From the NCBI RefSeq assembly GCF_018399035.1, contig NZ_CP073760.1:5270501-5334500 (forward strand): a stretch of 64,000 nt of DNA, given 5' to 3'. This document shows positions 8,768 through 17,309 of this stretch, piece by piece. A program made the translations under genes and the position numbers. Position 1 is the stretch's first letter; each line of letters begins with the position of its first letter. A model generated the notes under the pieces. The model searched no databases. It saw only the letters and a list, made by a program, of their open reading frames with translations, and was not told where the DNA came from. The DNA is from Thiocapsa sp. Its GTDB lineage: Bacteria > Pseudomonadota > Gammaproteobacteria > Chromatiales > Chromatiaceae.

Positions 8768-11077
8768 ATGAATCTCGTCATCGTCGAATCTCCGGCCAAG
8801 GCCAAGACCATCGAGAAGTACCTCGGACCCGACTTCGAGGTGATCGCCTCCTATGGTCATGTCCGTGACCTGGTGCCCAAAGAGGGCGCGGTCGATACCG
8901 AGAACGGCTTCGCGATGAAGTACCAGATCATCGATCGCAACGAGAAACACGTCCAGGCGATCGCCAAGAAGCTCAAAGGGGCCGACGCACTCTATCTCGC
9001 GACCGACCCGGACCGCGAAGGCGAGGCGATCTCCTGGCATCTCTTCGAGCTGCTGAAGAGCCGCCGCCAGATCGGCAAGCGCCCGGTGTTCCGGGTGGTC
9101 TTCAACGAGATCACCAAACGGGCGGTGCAGGAGGCGGTCGCCAACCCGCGCGAGATCTCCTACGACCTGGTCAACGCCCAGCAGGCACGTCGTGCGCTGG
9201 ATTATCTGGTCGGCTTCAATCTCTCCCCGCTGCTGTGGAAGAAGATTCGGCGCGGTCTCTCCGCCGGACGGGTGCAGAGCCCGGCGCTGCGGCTGATCTG
9301 CGAGCGCGAGGACGAGATCGAGGCCTTCGTCAGCCGTGAATACTGGTCGATCGAGGCGGATGCGGCCAAGGAGGCGCGGCGCTTCACCGCCAAGCTGGTC
9401 GAATTCGAAGGCGAGAAGGTCGAGCAGTTCAGCATCGTCGACGAGGGGCGTGCCGCGACCGTTCATCGGACCCTCGAGCAGGCGTCCGCCGGCAAGCTGA
9501 AGGTCGACGAGGTCGAGCGCAAGCAGCGCAAGCGCAACCCGGCACCGCCCTTCATCACCTCCACACTCCAGCAGGAGGCCGCGCGCAAGCTCGGCTTCAC
9601 GGCCCAGCGCACCATGCGCGTCGCCCAGCAGCTCTACGAGGGTGTCGATGTCGGCGGCGGTCCGACCGGACTCATCACCTACATGCGCACCGACTCGGTG
9701 AATCTCGCACAGGAGGCGTTGGACGAGATCCGCGCCTATGTCGCGGAACGCTACGGTGCGGATCATCTGCCCGAGCAGCCGCGGTTCTACAAGACCAAGG
9801 CCAAGAACGCCCAGGAGGCCCACGAGGCGATTCGCCCCACCTCGGCCTACCAGGTCCCCAAAGAGATCCGCGCCCATCTCAGCGCGGATCAGTTCAAGCT
9901 CTACGAGCTGATCTGGAAGCGCACCCTGGCTTGTCAGATGGCCCATGCGCTTATCAACCAGGTCGCGATCACCCTGAGCGCCGGAGAGGGCAATCTCCTC
10001 CGAGCCACCGGGTCGACGGTCGCCGAGCCCGGCTTCATGAGCGTCTATCTGGAAGGGCGCGACGATGCCAAGAGCGCCGACGACGACGAGGAGCGCATGC
10101 TCCCCGAGATGAAGGCCGGAGACCTGGTGGACCTGCTTGCCATTCGCCCCGAGCAGCATTTCACCGAGCCGCCGCCGCGTTACTCCGAGGCGTCCTTGGT
10201 GAAGGCGCTGGAGGAATACGGCATCGGCCGTCCCTCGACCTACGCCTCCATCATCTCCACACTTCAAGATCGCGAATACGTGGTCTTGGAGACCAAGCGC
10301 TTCCTGCCGACCGACGTCGGGCGGGTGGTGAACCGGTTCCTGACCGAGTATTTCACTTCCTACGTGGACTACGACTTCACCGCGCGTCTGGAGGATGACC
10401 TGGATGCGGTCTCGCGCGGGGAGGGCGAGTGGATCCCCTTGCTCGAGCAGTTCTGGAAACCCTTCAAGGAGCGCGTCGACCATACCGAGGCGTCGGTCAA
10501 GCGCAGCGACGTCACCCAGGAGCGCATCGACGAGACCTGCCCCAAATGCGGCGGTCAGTTGTCGATCCGGCTCGGGCGCAACGGGCGCTTCATCGGCTGC
10601 ACGAACTATCCCGAGTGCGACTACACGCGCGACCTCAACCCCGACAAGGCCGAGGCGGATGCCCCCGAGTTGATCGAGGGTCGCATCTGTCCGCTCTGCA
10701 ACTCCGCACTCGAGATCAAGCGCGGACGGTACGGCAAGTTCATCGGCTGCAGCGCCTACCCGAGCTGCAAGCACATCGAGCCGCTGGAGAAGCCCGAAGA
10801 TACCGGCGTGACCTGCCCCAAATGCACCAAGGGGACGCTGCAGAAGAAGAAGTCACGCAAGGGCAAGATCTTCTATTCCTGCTCGACCTATCCCAAGTGC
10901 GACTACGCCGTCTGGGACGAGCCCATCGCCGAGCCCTGCCCCAAGTGCGGCTGGGCGGTCTTGACGATCAAGACCACCAAGACCAAAGGGGCCTCCAAGG
11001 TATGTCCTCAAAAGGAATGCGGTTTCCGGGAGGCGATCCCGGAGGATCACGCCGAAGACACGGCCGAATCGGCGTAG
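8768..11077 (+). CDS. topA: DNA topoisomerase I (type IA)
   Basis: Relaxes negatively supercoiled DNA through a transient 5'-phosphotyrosine bond. The 769-residue protein starts with a Toprim domain (VIVESPAKAKTIEKYLG; acidic triad in ATDPDREGEA). The active-site Tyr is residue 305 in GLITYMRTDS. The C-terminus carries four successive zinc-ribbon modules starting CPKCGGQL, CPLCNSAL, CPKCTKGT and CPKCGWAV (from about residue 592), the last with a less regular second half. Length fits the family. The stop codon TAG falls at the border of repeat family E. Confidence 0.98.
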   Translation: MNLVIVESPAKAKTIEKYLGPDFEVIASYGHVRDLVPKEGAVDTENGFAMKYQIIDRNEKHVQAIAKKLKGADALYLATDPDREGEAISWHLFELLKSRRQIGKRPVFRVVFNEITKRAVQEAVANPREISYDLVNAQQARRALDYLVGFNLSPLLWKKIRRGLSAGRVQSPALRLICEREDEIEAFVSREYWSIEADAAKEARRFTAKLVEFEGEKVEQFSIVDEGRAATVHRTLEQASAGKLKVDEVERKQRKRNPAPPFITSTLQQEAARKLGFTAQRTMRVAQQLYEGVDVGGGPTGLITYMRTDSVNLAQEALDEIRAYVAERYGADHLPEQPRFYKTKAKNAQEAHEAIRPTSAYQVPKEIRAHLSADQFKLYELIWKRTLACQMAHALINQVAITLSAGEGNLLRATGSTVAEPGFMSVYLEGRDDAKSADDDEERMLPEMKAGDLVDLLAIRPEQHFTEPPPRYSEASLVKALEEYGIGRPSTYASIISTLQDREYVVLETKRFLPTDVGRVVNRFLTEYFTSYVDYDFTARLEDDLDAVSRGEGEWIPLLEQFWKPFKERVDHTEASVKRSDVTQERIDETCPKCGGQLSIRLGRNGRFIGCTNYPECDYTRDLNPDKAEADAPELIEGRICPLCNSALEIKRGRYGKFIGCSAYPSCKHIEPLEKPEDTGVTCPKCTKGTLQKKKSRKGKIFYSCSTYPKCDYAVWDEPIAEPCPKCGWAVLTIKTTKTKGASKVCPQKECGFREAIPEDHAEDTAESA

Positions 11078-11153
11078 GGTGTGCCGAGCCGGAGCGAGGC
11101 ACAACAATCGCCGGCGCAATGTTGTGCTTCCCGACGTCGGCACAACCTGCGGC
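11074..11153. repeat. Repeat family E, copy 1
   Basis: An imperfect palindrome of about 80 bases starting GTAGGGTGTGCCGAGCC and ending GTCGGCACAACCTGCG. An inverted copy lies at 19720-19792. The element begins at the topA stop codon and may work as a transcription-end hairpin, although no T-run follows. Confidence 0.65.
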
Positions 11154-11226
11154 GGTCTTGATCGGGCTTTGAGGCGGGTTCCGGGTATAGTCCGTGCCGA
11201 AGCCGGGCGAGGGCAGGCGGATGACC

Positions 11227-11463
11227 TTATCCGCTGAACCATCCCTCGACCGTCTTGCGATCCGGGACCCCGCCGGCATGCACCACCTGACCGTCGATGA
11301 CGACGCCGGGCGTCGACATGATCCCGTAGCCCATGATCCGCCCGAGATCCTCGACCTTCTCCAGGACGATCTCGGCGCCCTTCGCCTTCGCGGCCTCCTC
11401 GACCACCTTATAGGTGGCTTTACAGTTGGCACAACCTGATCCCAAGATCTTGACTTCTTTCAT
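11227..11463 (-). CDS. Small thioredoxin-like (redox-active disulfide) protein
   Basis: A 78-residue thioredoxin-fold protein of the 'redox-active disulfide protein 2' type. The N-terminal redox motif is GCANCK (CxxC at about residues 11-14). The conserved cis-Pro region MSTPGVVIDGQVV follows at about 49-60. It has no signal peptide. The ATG at 11463 gives the compact family length; the longer frame upstream shadows the permease. It lies 134 bases downstream of the permease on the same strand, and this pairing recurs with DUF318 permeases in many bacteria, sometimes in arsenic loci. The redox partner is unknown. Confidence 0.88.
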   Translation of the reverse strand: MKEVKILGSGCANCKATYKVVEEAAKAKGAEIVLEKVEDLGRIMGYGIMSTPGVVIDGQVVHAGGVPDRKTVEGWFSG

Positions 11464-11518
11464 ATCGGCTCTCGTATCGCGTGGTCCCGATTCCGGGAAT
11501 GGTCTGAGTGAACAGTTC

Positions 11519-11545
11519 AAAAACAACGACAACGACAACGATTGG
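11519..11545. repeat. Repeat family D (ACAACG repeat), short copy
   Basis: AACAACGACAACGACAACGA lies between the permease and the thioredoxin-like gene. Longer copies with inverted arms are at 33664-33755 and 60486-60579. Confidence 0.6.
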
Positions 11546-11597
11546 TTCCGTGCTCGACTGACTTCCGACGCGTGACGACGGTCGTCGGGTCTCCAGC

Positions 11598-12554
11598 CTA
11601 CGCCAGCAGGTTGAAACCGTAGCCGACCAGGATGAAGGCCACGGCCAGCACGCCCGCATAGAGCGCCAGTCCGGGCCAGCGGATCACCTTGCGCAGGATG
11701 ATCATCTCGGGCAGCGAGAGTGCGGCGATGCTCATCATGAAGGCCAGCGTGGTGCCGATCGCCACCCCTTTCCCCAGCATGGCCTCGGCAACCGGGATCA
11801 CCCCGGTCGCGTTTGAGTAGAGCGGGATCCCGAGCAGCACGGCCCCGGGAACCGCCAGCCAGTTGTCGGTGCCGCCCAGGTGCTCGACGACCCACTCCTC
11901 CGGGACATAGCCGTGGAAGAGCGCGCCGACGCCGATGCCGAGCAGCACCCATTTCCACAGACGCCTTAGGATCTCGCGGACCTCGCCCACGGCATAGCGA
12001 TGGCGACCGATCAGCGAAGTATCCGGCTCGGGCATCGTCAGCTCGCCCATGTGGATCTGCCAGACATAGGGCTCCACCCAGCGCTCGGGCTTGAAGCGCT
12101 CCATGACGACACCGCCGACATAGGCGACCGTCAAGCCGGCGGCGACATACATGAAGGTCAGCTCCCAGCCCAGGATCCCGAGCAGGATGACCACCGCCAC
12201 CTCGTTGATCATCGGGCTGGCGATCAAAAAGGAGAAGGTGACCCCGAGCGGGATGCCGGCCTCGACGAAGCCGATGAAGAGCGGCACCGACGAGCAGGAG
12301 CAGAAAGGCGTGACCGCGCCCAGCCCGACCGCGGTCGAGCGCGCCGCCCATTTGGGTTTGCCGCGGACATAGGCGCGCACCCGCTCGGGCGAGAGGAGCG
12401 CCCGGAACAGCCCCATGACATAGATGATGATGACGAGCATGACGAAGATCTTCGCCGTGTCCATGACGAAGAAGTGCAGCGCCGCCCCGAGAGGGCTGGC
12501 CGGGTCGATGCCCAGCAGACGATGGACGACGAGATCGGCGAGTGAATCGAACAC
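11598..12554 (-). CDS. DUF318/ArsP-like permease
   Basis: A 318-residue inner-membrane protein of the permease family PF03773 (YraQ/ArsP-like), with about eight hydrophobic segments in two halves. The hallmark TPFCSCSSVPLFIGF is present (about residues 80-95), and the second half has the related GIPLYSNATGVIPV. Members export organoarsenicals or unknown substrates, and the substrate cannot be told from sequence. The Cys pair in the FCSC motif, together with the downstream thioredoxin-like gene, suggests thiol or metalloid chemistry (inference). Confidence 0.9.
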   Translation of the reverse strand: MFDSLADLVVHRLLGIDPASPLGAALHFFVMDTAKIFVMLVIIIYVMGLFRALLSPERVRAYVRGKPKWAARSTAVGLGAVTPFCSCSSVPLFIGFVEAGIPLGVTFSFLIASPMINEVAVVILLGILGWELTFMYVAAGLTVAYVGGVVMERFKPERWVEPYVWQIHMGELTMPEPDTSLIGRHRYAVGEVREILRRLWKWVLLGIGVGALFHGYVPEEWVVEHLGGTDNWLAVPGAVLLGIPLYSNATGVIPVAEAMLGKGVAIGTTLAFMMSIAALSLPEMIILRKVIRWPGLALYAGVLAVAFILVGYGFNLLA

Positions 12555-12699
12555 CTGAGAGCGCCCCTGCGGCCTTGATCAATGGCGCCTACTATATGCG
12601 ATCTTCCGTATATCTGGATTGCGCGATATCACGAGCGGCTGAAATAAACTCTCCGGAACTCACCCCCGGGATCCCCTTCGGAGATCCCGACTCCGGAAA

Positions 12700-13278
12700 T
12701 CACAGCTCGCCGGCCGCACCGCCCTCCATGATCGCCCGGATGGTGTCGCGGACCTTCAGCGAGGACGCCTTGAGCTCCTCGGGCAGCTCCCGGCCGCCGT
12801 GGATCATCATGTCCAGGTTCATGCTGTAGAGCGTCAGGCGGCCCTCCTTGTCTTCGACCAAGGCGATGCGGCAGGGCATAAAGCCGCTGTACTCGTTGCG
12901 ATATTCGAGCATTTGTCGACCGACCCGGGCATCGCAGAAGGAGAGAAAGTTGACGTAGCGATAGGGCTCGCCCGTGATCGCCTCGATCTGCTTGTAGAAG
13001 GGCGATTCGCCGACAAAGAGCAGGTTGTGCGAGACCGCGATGCTCTTCATGGACTCGATGACGTCGTCCGGGCTCAGCCCTTCCGCGACCGGGATTGCCC
13101 ACATCATGGCCACGCCGGGATCGCCGGTCGTGAGCAGGCGCGCGGCGAACTCGGCGTAGACGTCCGTAAATTCCGGGTCGAACTCGCCGAGGATCGGGGC
13201 GACCCGCCAATAGAGGACGCCGATGCCGACGATGGTCAAGAAGCCGATGACGGCCAGTAGGTTGCGAACGATCTTCAC
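12700..13278 (-). CDS. DUF302 domain protein, membrane-anchored
   Basis: A 192-residue protein with one N-terminal membrane segment (LLAVIGFLTIVGIGVLYW) followed by a soluble DUF302-like domain. That domain includes VIESMKSIAVSHNLLFVGE and FLSFCDARVGRQML. DUF302 proteins are small, often periplasmic and associated with sulfur or redox loci, but lack a defined function. The GTG at 13278 is preceded by GGGGGA at six bases, which decides the start; the longer frame upstream has no family resemblance. Confidence 0.8.
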   Translation of the reverse strand: MKIVRNLLAVIGFLTIVGIGVLYWRVAPILGEFDPEFTDVYAEFAARLLTTGDPGVAMMWAIPVAEGLSPDDVIESMKSIAVSHNLLFVGESPFYKQIEAITGEPYRYVNFLSFCDARVGRQMLEYRNEYSGFMPCRIALVEDKEGRLTLYSMNLDMMIHGGRELPEELKASSLKVRDTIRAIMEGGAAGEL

Positions 13279-13887
13279 TGCAAATCCCCCTGTGATGATG
13301 TCGGCCGCCTCTCGCGCGGCTCGATCCGTGATGTCGCGGCGCGGTTGCGCACGCCGTCGATGCAGGGGTCGGAAACAAGCGCAACAGCGCACTCGGGTGC
13401 GGTGCGCACGAGAGACCTGCTCTCGACATGAGCGAGGTCCGCTCGTTTCCGACGTGTGACATGAGGATTGTATACCGACGCCGTGCGTCTCGGGCGACAC
13501 CACCCGCGCGATCTCGAGCGCTCAAACCAGACGTTGGAGCTGCTCTATACGGCGTGGGTCAGGCGCTGCACGAGTCGCCGATCTCCACGCCCATGTTCTA
13601 GCGCGTCCTGCAGGAGATTCGGGGCAAGCGGCGGCTTCGGGCCGTCACCCTCTGCCTGGACGAAGCACCGGAGCCGCACCCGGATCTCGACCCCCATCGA
13701 AAGGTCTTGGTCGTGGAGCTGGATCACGATCAATCGCTCCCGAGCTGGTTGCACGGGCGCTCCGCTACGCTCCATGACCGGCGAGCGAGGTAGGGGCGGC
13801 TTCAGCCGCCTCCTCGTGGGTGTTCGGTTGCCGGGGCGTGCCGGCGACTGAAGTCGCCCCACACCCTACCCCGATTTCGCGGGCGGC
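13279..13887. other. Intergenic region with repeat family C and a possible gene remnant
   Basis: The gap is 609 bases. A plus-strand reading at about 13500-13780 gives a peptide with an internal TAG (ending STPMF, then continuing RVLQEIRGKRRLRAVTL). It looks protein-like but matches nothing I recognise. Family C motifs (GGGGCGGCTTCAGCC and GACTGAAGTCGCCCC) lie at 13792-13866. Nothing else is seen. Confidence 0.4.
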
Positions 13888-14772
13888 TCAGCGGTGCGTC
13901 AACCGCTCTTCGGCCTCGCGGTATTTGGCGGCGGTCCGATCGATGATCTGCTGCGGCAGCATCGGCCCCGGCGGGGTCTTGTCCCAGTCGAGCGTTTCCA
14001 GATAATCGCGTACGAACTGTTTGTCGAAGCTCGGCGGGCTGGTGCCGGGCCGGTATTCATCGGCCGGCCAAAAACGCGAGGAGTCGGGAGTCAGCACCTC
14101 GTCGATCAGATGCAGCCGGCCCTCGCTGTCGAGGCCGAATTCAAATTTGGTGTCGGCGATGATGATCCCGCGCGCCAAGGCGTACTCGGCGCAATCGCGA
14201 TAAACGGCGAGGCTGATGTCGCGCACCTGCGCCGCCAGCGCGGGGCCGAGCAGCCGTTCCGTGTGGGCGAAGTCGACGTTCTCGTCGTGCCCGCCGATCT
14301 CGGCCTTGGTCGACGGCGTGTAGATGGGCTCGGGCAGCCGGTCGGCCTGACGCAGACCGGGCGGGAGCGCAATGCCGCAGACCGCTCCGCCTTGCCGATA
14401 GTCCTTCCAACCCGAGCCGATCAGATAGCCGCGCACGATCGCCTCGACCGGCAGCGGCGTCAGCCGGCGCACCACCATGGCCCGATCGCCGAGCCGAGCG
14501 AGCTCCGCGGGATCTTCGATGACCGCCGAGACCGGGATGTCGGCGAGATGATTCGGCACCAGCCGCGCCGTGCGCGCGAACCAAAAGCGCGAGACCCGCG
14601 TCAGCACCTCGCCCTTGCCGGGGATCGGCTGCGGAAGCACCACGTCGAACGCGGACAGACGGTCGCTCGCGACCATCAAGAGATGCGTGCTGTCGATCTC
14701 GTAGAGATCGCGGACCTTGCCGCGTCCGATCAGGCGCAGCTTGGCGAGGTTGGACTGATGGAGTGCGTTCAT
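13888..14772 (-). CDS. purC: Phosphoribosylaminoimidazole-succinocarboxamide synthase (SAICAR synthetase)
   Basis: Joins aspartate to CAIR with ATP in de novo purine synthesis. The 294-residue product belongs to the longer SAICAR synthetase type. Signature segments are GRGKVRDLYEI, ASDRLSAFDVVLPQPIPGKG, EAIVRGYLIGSGW and IADTKFEFG, ending with LIDEVLTPDSSRFW. ATG 14772 gives the usual start; the 16 extra residues of the longer frame do not fit. It stands alone, flanked by repeats. Confidence 0.97.
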   Translation of the reverse strand: MNALHQSNLAKLRLIGRGKVRDLYEIDSTHLLMVASDRLSAFDVVLPQPIPGKGEVLTRVSRFWFARTARLVPNHLADIPVSAVIEDPAELARLGDRAMVVRRLTPLPVEAIVRGYLIGSGWKDYRQGGAVCGIALPPGLRQADRLPEPIYTPSTKAEIGGHDENVDFAHTERLLGPALAAQVRDISLAVYRDCAEYALARGIIIADTKFEFGLDSEGRLHLIDEVLTPDSSRFWPADEYRPGTSPPSFDKQFVRDYLETLDWDKTPPGPMLPQQIIDRTAAKYREAEERLTHR

Positions 14773-14895
14773 GGTCTGTGATCCGGGAATTGTCAGCGCG
14801 AGAGTATAAGCCCGTTGCACGGGCTCTGGATGCGACGGTGTGTTTTGGGCGCCAGCCGCCAGCTCTCAGCTCCCGGGCGTCAGCGTTCATCACCC

Positions 14896-14982
14896 TTAAA
14901 CCGCGCCCGGCGTGGTATGCGATGTTTTCGGATGGGATCGGCCCCGGCAGACTTGACGACCGTTGGAGCCGGCGTGGTTTAA
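14896..14982 (-). repeat. Palindrome family A, full copy
   Basis: An 87-base element bounded by TTAAACCGCGCC and its inverted form ending GTGGTTTAA. The middle matches the shared GGGATCGGCCCCGGCAGACT segment. Related copies are at 15006, 15729, 26283, 41477, 48250, 50073 and 62800. Confidence 0.85.
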
Positions 14983-15005
14983 CATATTAAAAAATATTAA
15001 ATTTC

Positions 15006-15088
15006 AAACCGCGTCTCACCGAGATCGAGGACATCTCAAAAGCCAAACGCAAAACGCAAATGTCGCATGTCGCTCCGGACGCGGTTTA
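15006..15088. repeat. Palindrome family A, variant copy
   Basis: It has the same terminal AAACCGCG/CGCGGTTTA arms as family A but a different centre. It shares the right part (GCATGTCGCTCC, GGACGCGG) with the variant at 26283-26368. Confidence 0.7.
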
Positions 15089-15114
15089 GGAGCGATTCAA
15101 AAACAACCGAAAAT

Positions 15115-15230
15115 GTAGGATGGGTAGAGCGAAGCGAAACCCATCCAGCACGCGCCAAGGGCATCGGACCGAAACCCGGCAGCGCGGCGGTTTGGAGGAT
15201 GGGTTTCGCCGTCGCTCTACCCATCCTACC
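15115..15230. repeat. Repeat family B, complete palindrome
   Basis: Starts GTAGGATGGGTAGAGCGAAG and ends with its inverse (CTCTACCCATCCTAC), about 115 bases. Other copies or parts are at 16994, 19477, 38987, 49927 and 62600. With the two family A copies it fills the purC-ridA gap; no gene is seen there. Confidence 0.8.
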
Positions 15231-15345
15231 GGTTCATCAAGGTTTCCGCAGCTCGCCTCAACGCGGCGTCTTGGCGTGAGCCCCGCGCTGGATTAGGCTC
15301 ACGCCGATGTCGTCGGATACTCATACGCAACGGAGTCACCACAGC

Positions 15346-15732
15346 ATGGCAAAGAGCATCATCAAGACCGATCAGGCCCCGGAGGCGATCGGGACTTACT
15401 CTCAAGCGGTTCGCGTCGGCAGCACCGTCTATCTGTCCGGCCAGATCCCGCTCATACCCGAGACCATGGAGCTGGTCTCGGGCGACATCGAGGCGGAGAT
15501 TCGGCGAGTCTTCGACAACCTGCGTGCGGTGGCGCATGCGGCGAACGGCACTCTGGCGGATGTCGTGAAGCTCAACGTCTTTCTGACCGATCTGGCCCAC
15601 TTCTCGTCGGTCAATCAGGTCATGGCCGGATACTTCGAAGAGCCCTATCCGGCACGGGCGGCGATCGGTGTCGCGGCCCTGCCTAAAGGGGCGCGCGTCG
15701 AGATGGATGCGATCATGGTTCTGGGTGATTAA
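15346..15732 (+). CDS. ridA: RidA family reactive intermediate deaminase
   Basis: Hydrolyses reactive enamine/imine intermediates such as 2-aminoacrylate, preventing damage to PLP enzymes. The 128-residue product matches RidA/YjgF: AIGTYSQAVRVGSTVYLSGQIPL near the start, LNVFLTDLAHF in the middle and the YPARAAIGVAALPKGARVEMDAI signature with the key Arg. ATG 15346 gives the family start. The stop codon TAA lies inside the left arm of a family A repeat, so the repeat abuts the last sense codon. Confidence 0.96.
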   Translation: MAKSIIKTDQAPEAIGTYSQAVRVGSTVYLSGQIPLIPETMELVSGDIEAEIRRVFDNLRAVAHAANGTLADVVKLNVFLTDLAHFSSVNQVMAGYFEEPYPARAAIGVAALPKGARVEMDAIMVLGD

Positions 15733-15815
15733 ACCGCGCCGACTCCAGCGGTCGTCAAGTCTGCCGGGGCCGATCCCATCCAAAAACATCGCATCCCGCG
15801 CCGGGCGCGGTTCAA
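15729..15815 (+). repeat. Palindrome family A copy supplying the ridA stop codon
   Basis: Starts TTAAACCGCGCCGACTCC and ends GGGCGCGGTTCAA. The TAA of its left arm is the ridA stop codon. Confidence 0.85.
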
Positions 15816-15852
15816 CAGCGCAATCGCGAGCTAAATTCATCGGTTGAATTGC

Positions 15853-15879
15853 TTTACTGAAAAAGTTCTTTACTATAAC
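15853..15879 (+). promoter_or_regulatory. Possible promoter for the mltB-type gene
   Basis: An AT-rich stretch unusual for this DNA carries TTTACT and, 15 bases later, TATAAC, about 30 bases before the coding start. It is a weak match to sigma70 elements. Confidence 0.3.
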
Positions 15880-15908
15880 GGCCATCCATTTTTTGTCCTG
15901 GATTGCCC

Positions 15909-16970
15909 ATGCGTGTTGTCTGCTCGATCGCCGTTCTGCTGTGTTTGACCCTGGTTGCGGGCTGCGGGTCCCAGTCCACTCGTCCCGGCGAGATCGCGGA
16001 AGGATCCCCTTATCCGACGTCGGGCTCCGCGACGGTGACCGGCGATTTCGCCGGATATCCTGGCGTCGAGCCCTTCATCCGCCGCATGCAGCAACAGGGA
16101 TTCACGCCGAACCAGGTCGCCGCCGTCCTCTCCGGCGCCAACCGCGAGCAGTGGATCATCGACGCGATGAATCGCCAGGCCCCGCGACCGAGCACCGGGC
16201 CGACCGGGGCCTGGATACGCTATCGTGCCAAGTTCCTGACCCCGGACAACATCGCCAACGGGGTGCGGTTCTGGCAGCAAAACGAGGCGGCGCTCAACCG
16301 GGCGAGCGCGCGTTACGGGGTGCCGCCCGAGTACATCGTCGCCATCATCGGCGTCGAGACCCGCTACGGCGGCTACTTAGGCAAGACCCGCATCGTCGAC
16401 GCCTTGGCGACCCTGGCCTTCGCCTATCCGCGCCGCGCGGATTATTTCTCCGGCGAGCTCGCATCCTTCCTGGTCATGACCAAAGAGGAGGGTATCGACC
16501 CCTTCGGTCCGCGCGGCTCTTTCGCCGGAGCGATGGGCCTCGGGCAGTTCATGCCCTCGAGCTTCCGCGACTATGCCGTCGACTTCGACGGCGACGGGGA
16601 TCGCGATCTGTGGAATCCGACGGACGCCATCGGGAGCGTCGCCAACTACTTCAAAGCACACGGTTGGCAGTCCGGCGTGCCGGTGGCCGTGCGTGCGAAC
16701 GTGCAATCCCCCGCGACCGCGCGCGCGATGAAGTCGGGCTTCGCGACGCGCTACAGCTTGAGCGAGCTCGCAGGCCGCGGAATCACCCCGGCCGGCCCCC
16801 TCGGCGGCGCCTCGCAGGTGAGTTTGCTCGAGCTCGATGTCGGCACCGGCTACGCCTATTGGCTGGGGTCGCAGAATTTCTACACCATCACCCGTTACAA
16901 CCACAGCAGCTACTACGCAATGGCCGTGCACCAGCTCGCCCGCGCAATCGTGGAGCGCAGGGGCGGGTAG
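15909..16970 (+). CDS. mltB: Lytic murein transglycosylase B family lipoprotein
   Basis: Cleaves peptidoglycan glycan strands with 1,6-anhydro product formation. The 353-residue product has a lipoprotein signal with lipobox LVAGC (Cys about residue 20) and then the MltB-type catalytic domain. The catalytic Glu is in IIGVETRYGGYLGKTR. The family motifs AMGLGQFMPSSFRDYAVDFDGDG and IGSVANYFKAHGW follow. ATG 15909 fits the signal peptide better than the TTG two codons upstream. Outer-membrane location is inferred. Confidence 0.93.
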   Translation: MRVVCSIAVLLCLTLVAGCGSQSTRPGEIAEGSPYPTSGSATVTGDFAGYPGVEPFIRRMQQQGFTPNQVAAVLSGANREQWIIDAMNRQAPRPSTGPTGAWIRYRAKFLTPDNIANGVRFWQQNEAALNRASARYGVPPEYIVAIIGVETRYGGYLGKTRIVDALATLAFAYPRRADYFSGELASFLVMTKEEGIDPFGPRGSFAGAMGLGQFMPSSFRDYAVDFDGDGDRDLWNPTDAIGSVANYFKAHGWQSGVPVAVRANVQSPATARAMKSGFATRYSLSELAGRGITPAGPLGGASQVSLLELDVGTGYAYWLGSQNFYTITRYNHSSYYAMAVHQLARAIVERRGG

Positions 16971-16993
16971 ACGGCAAATCATCGCGTCGCATC

Positions 16994-17116
16994 CTAGGAT
17001 GGGTAGAGCGACAGCGAAACCCATCCTCCAAACCGCCGCGTTGCCGGGTTTCGGTCCGATGCCCTTGGCGCGGGCCGGCGCGGATTGGCCACGCTGCGCT
17101 TTGCCCGACCTACGGG
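16994..17116. repeat. Repeat family B, partial, joined to another GC-rich repeat
   Basis: Starts CTAGGATGGGTAGAGCGACA and runs into GGCGCGGATTGGCCACGCTG and GCCCGACCTACGGG, another common-looking repeat type. The remainder of the 339-base gap before recG holds no gene. Confidence 0.65.
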
Positions 17117-17309
17117 CGATAGCCTTCATGCATCTGCATGCTTTGTTTTTGAACCGCCACTTAGCGGACTCCAAACTCGCCATGAATGGTCAAGGTGACG
17201 CGTCGCGATACGCGATCCCGAGGCCGTTCGCGCGCACCTCATCCAACGCACGACAGACGAACATGAGGGGCAGCGGACGCGATCGCACCCCTGAGGACAC
17301 CCCCCAGCC

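Noticed and set aside
8720..10774. 684-codon minus-strand frame opposite topA
   Set aside because: Shadow of topA codon use; topA itself has all catalytic and zinc motifs.
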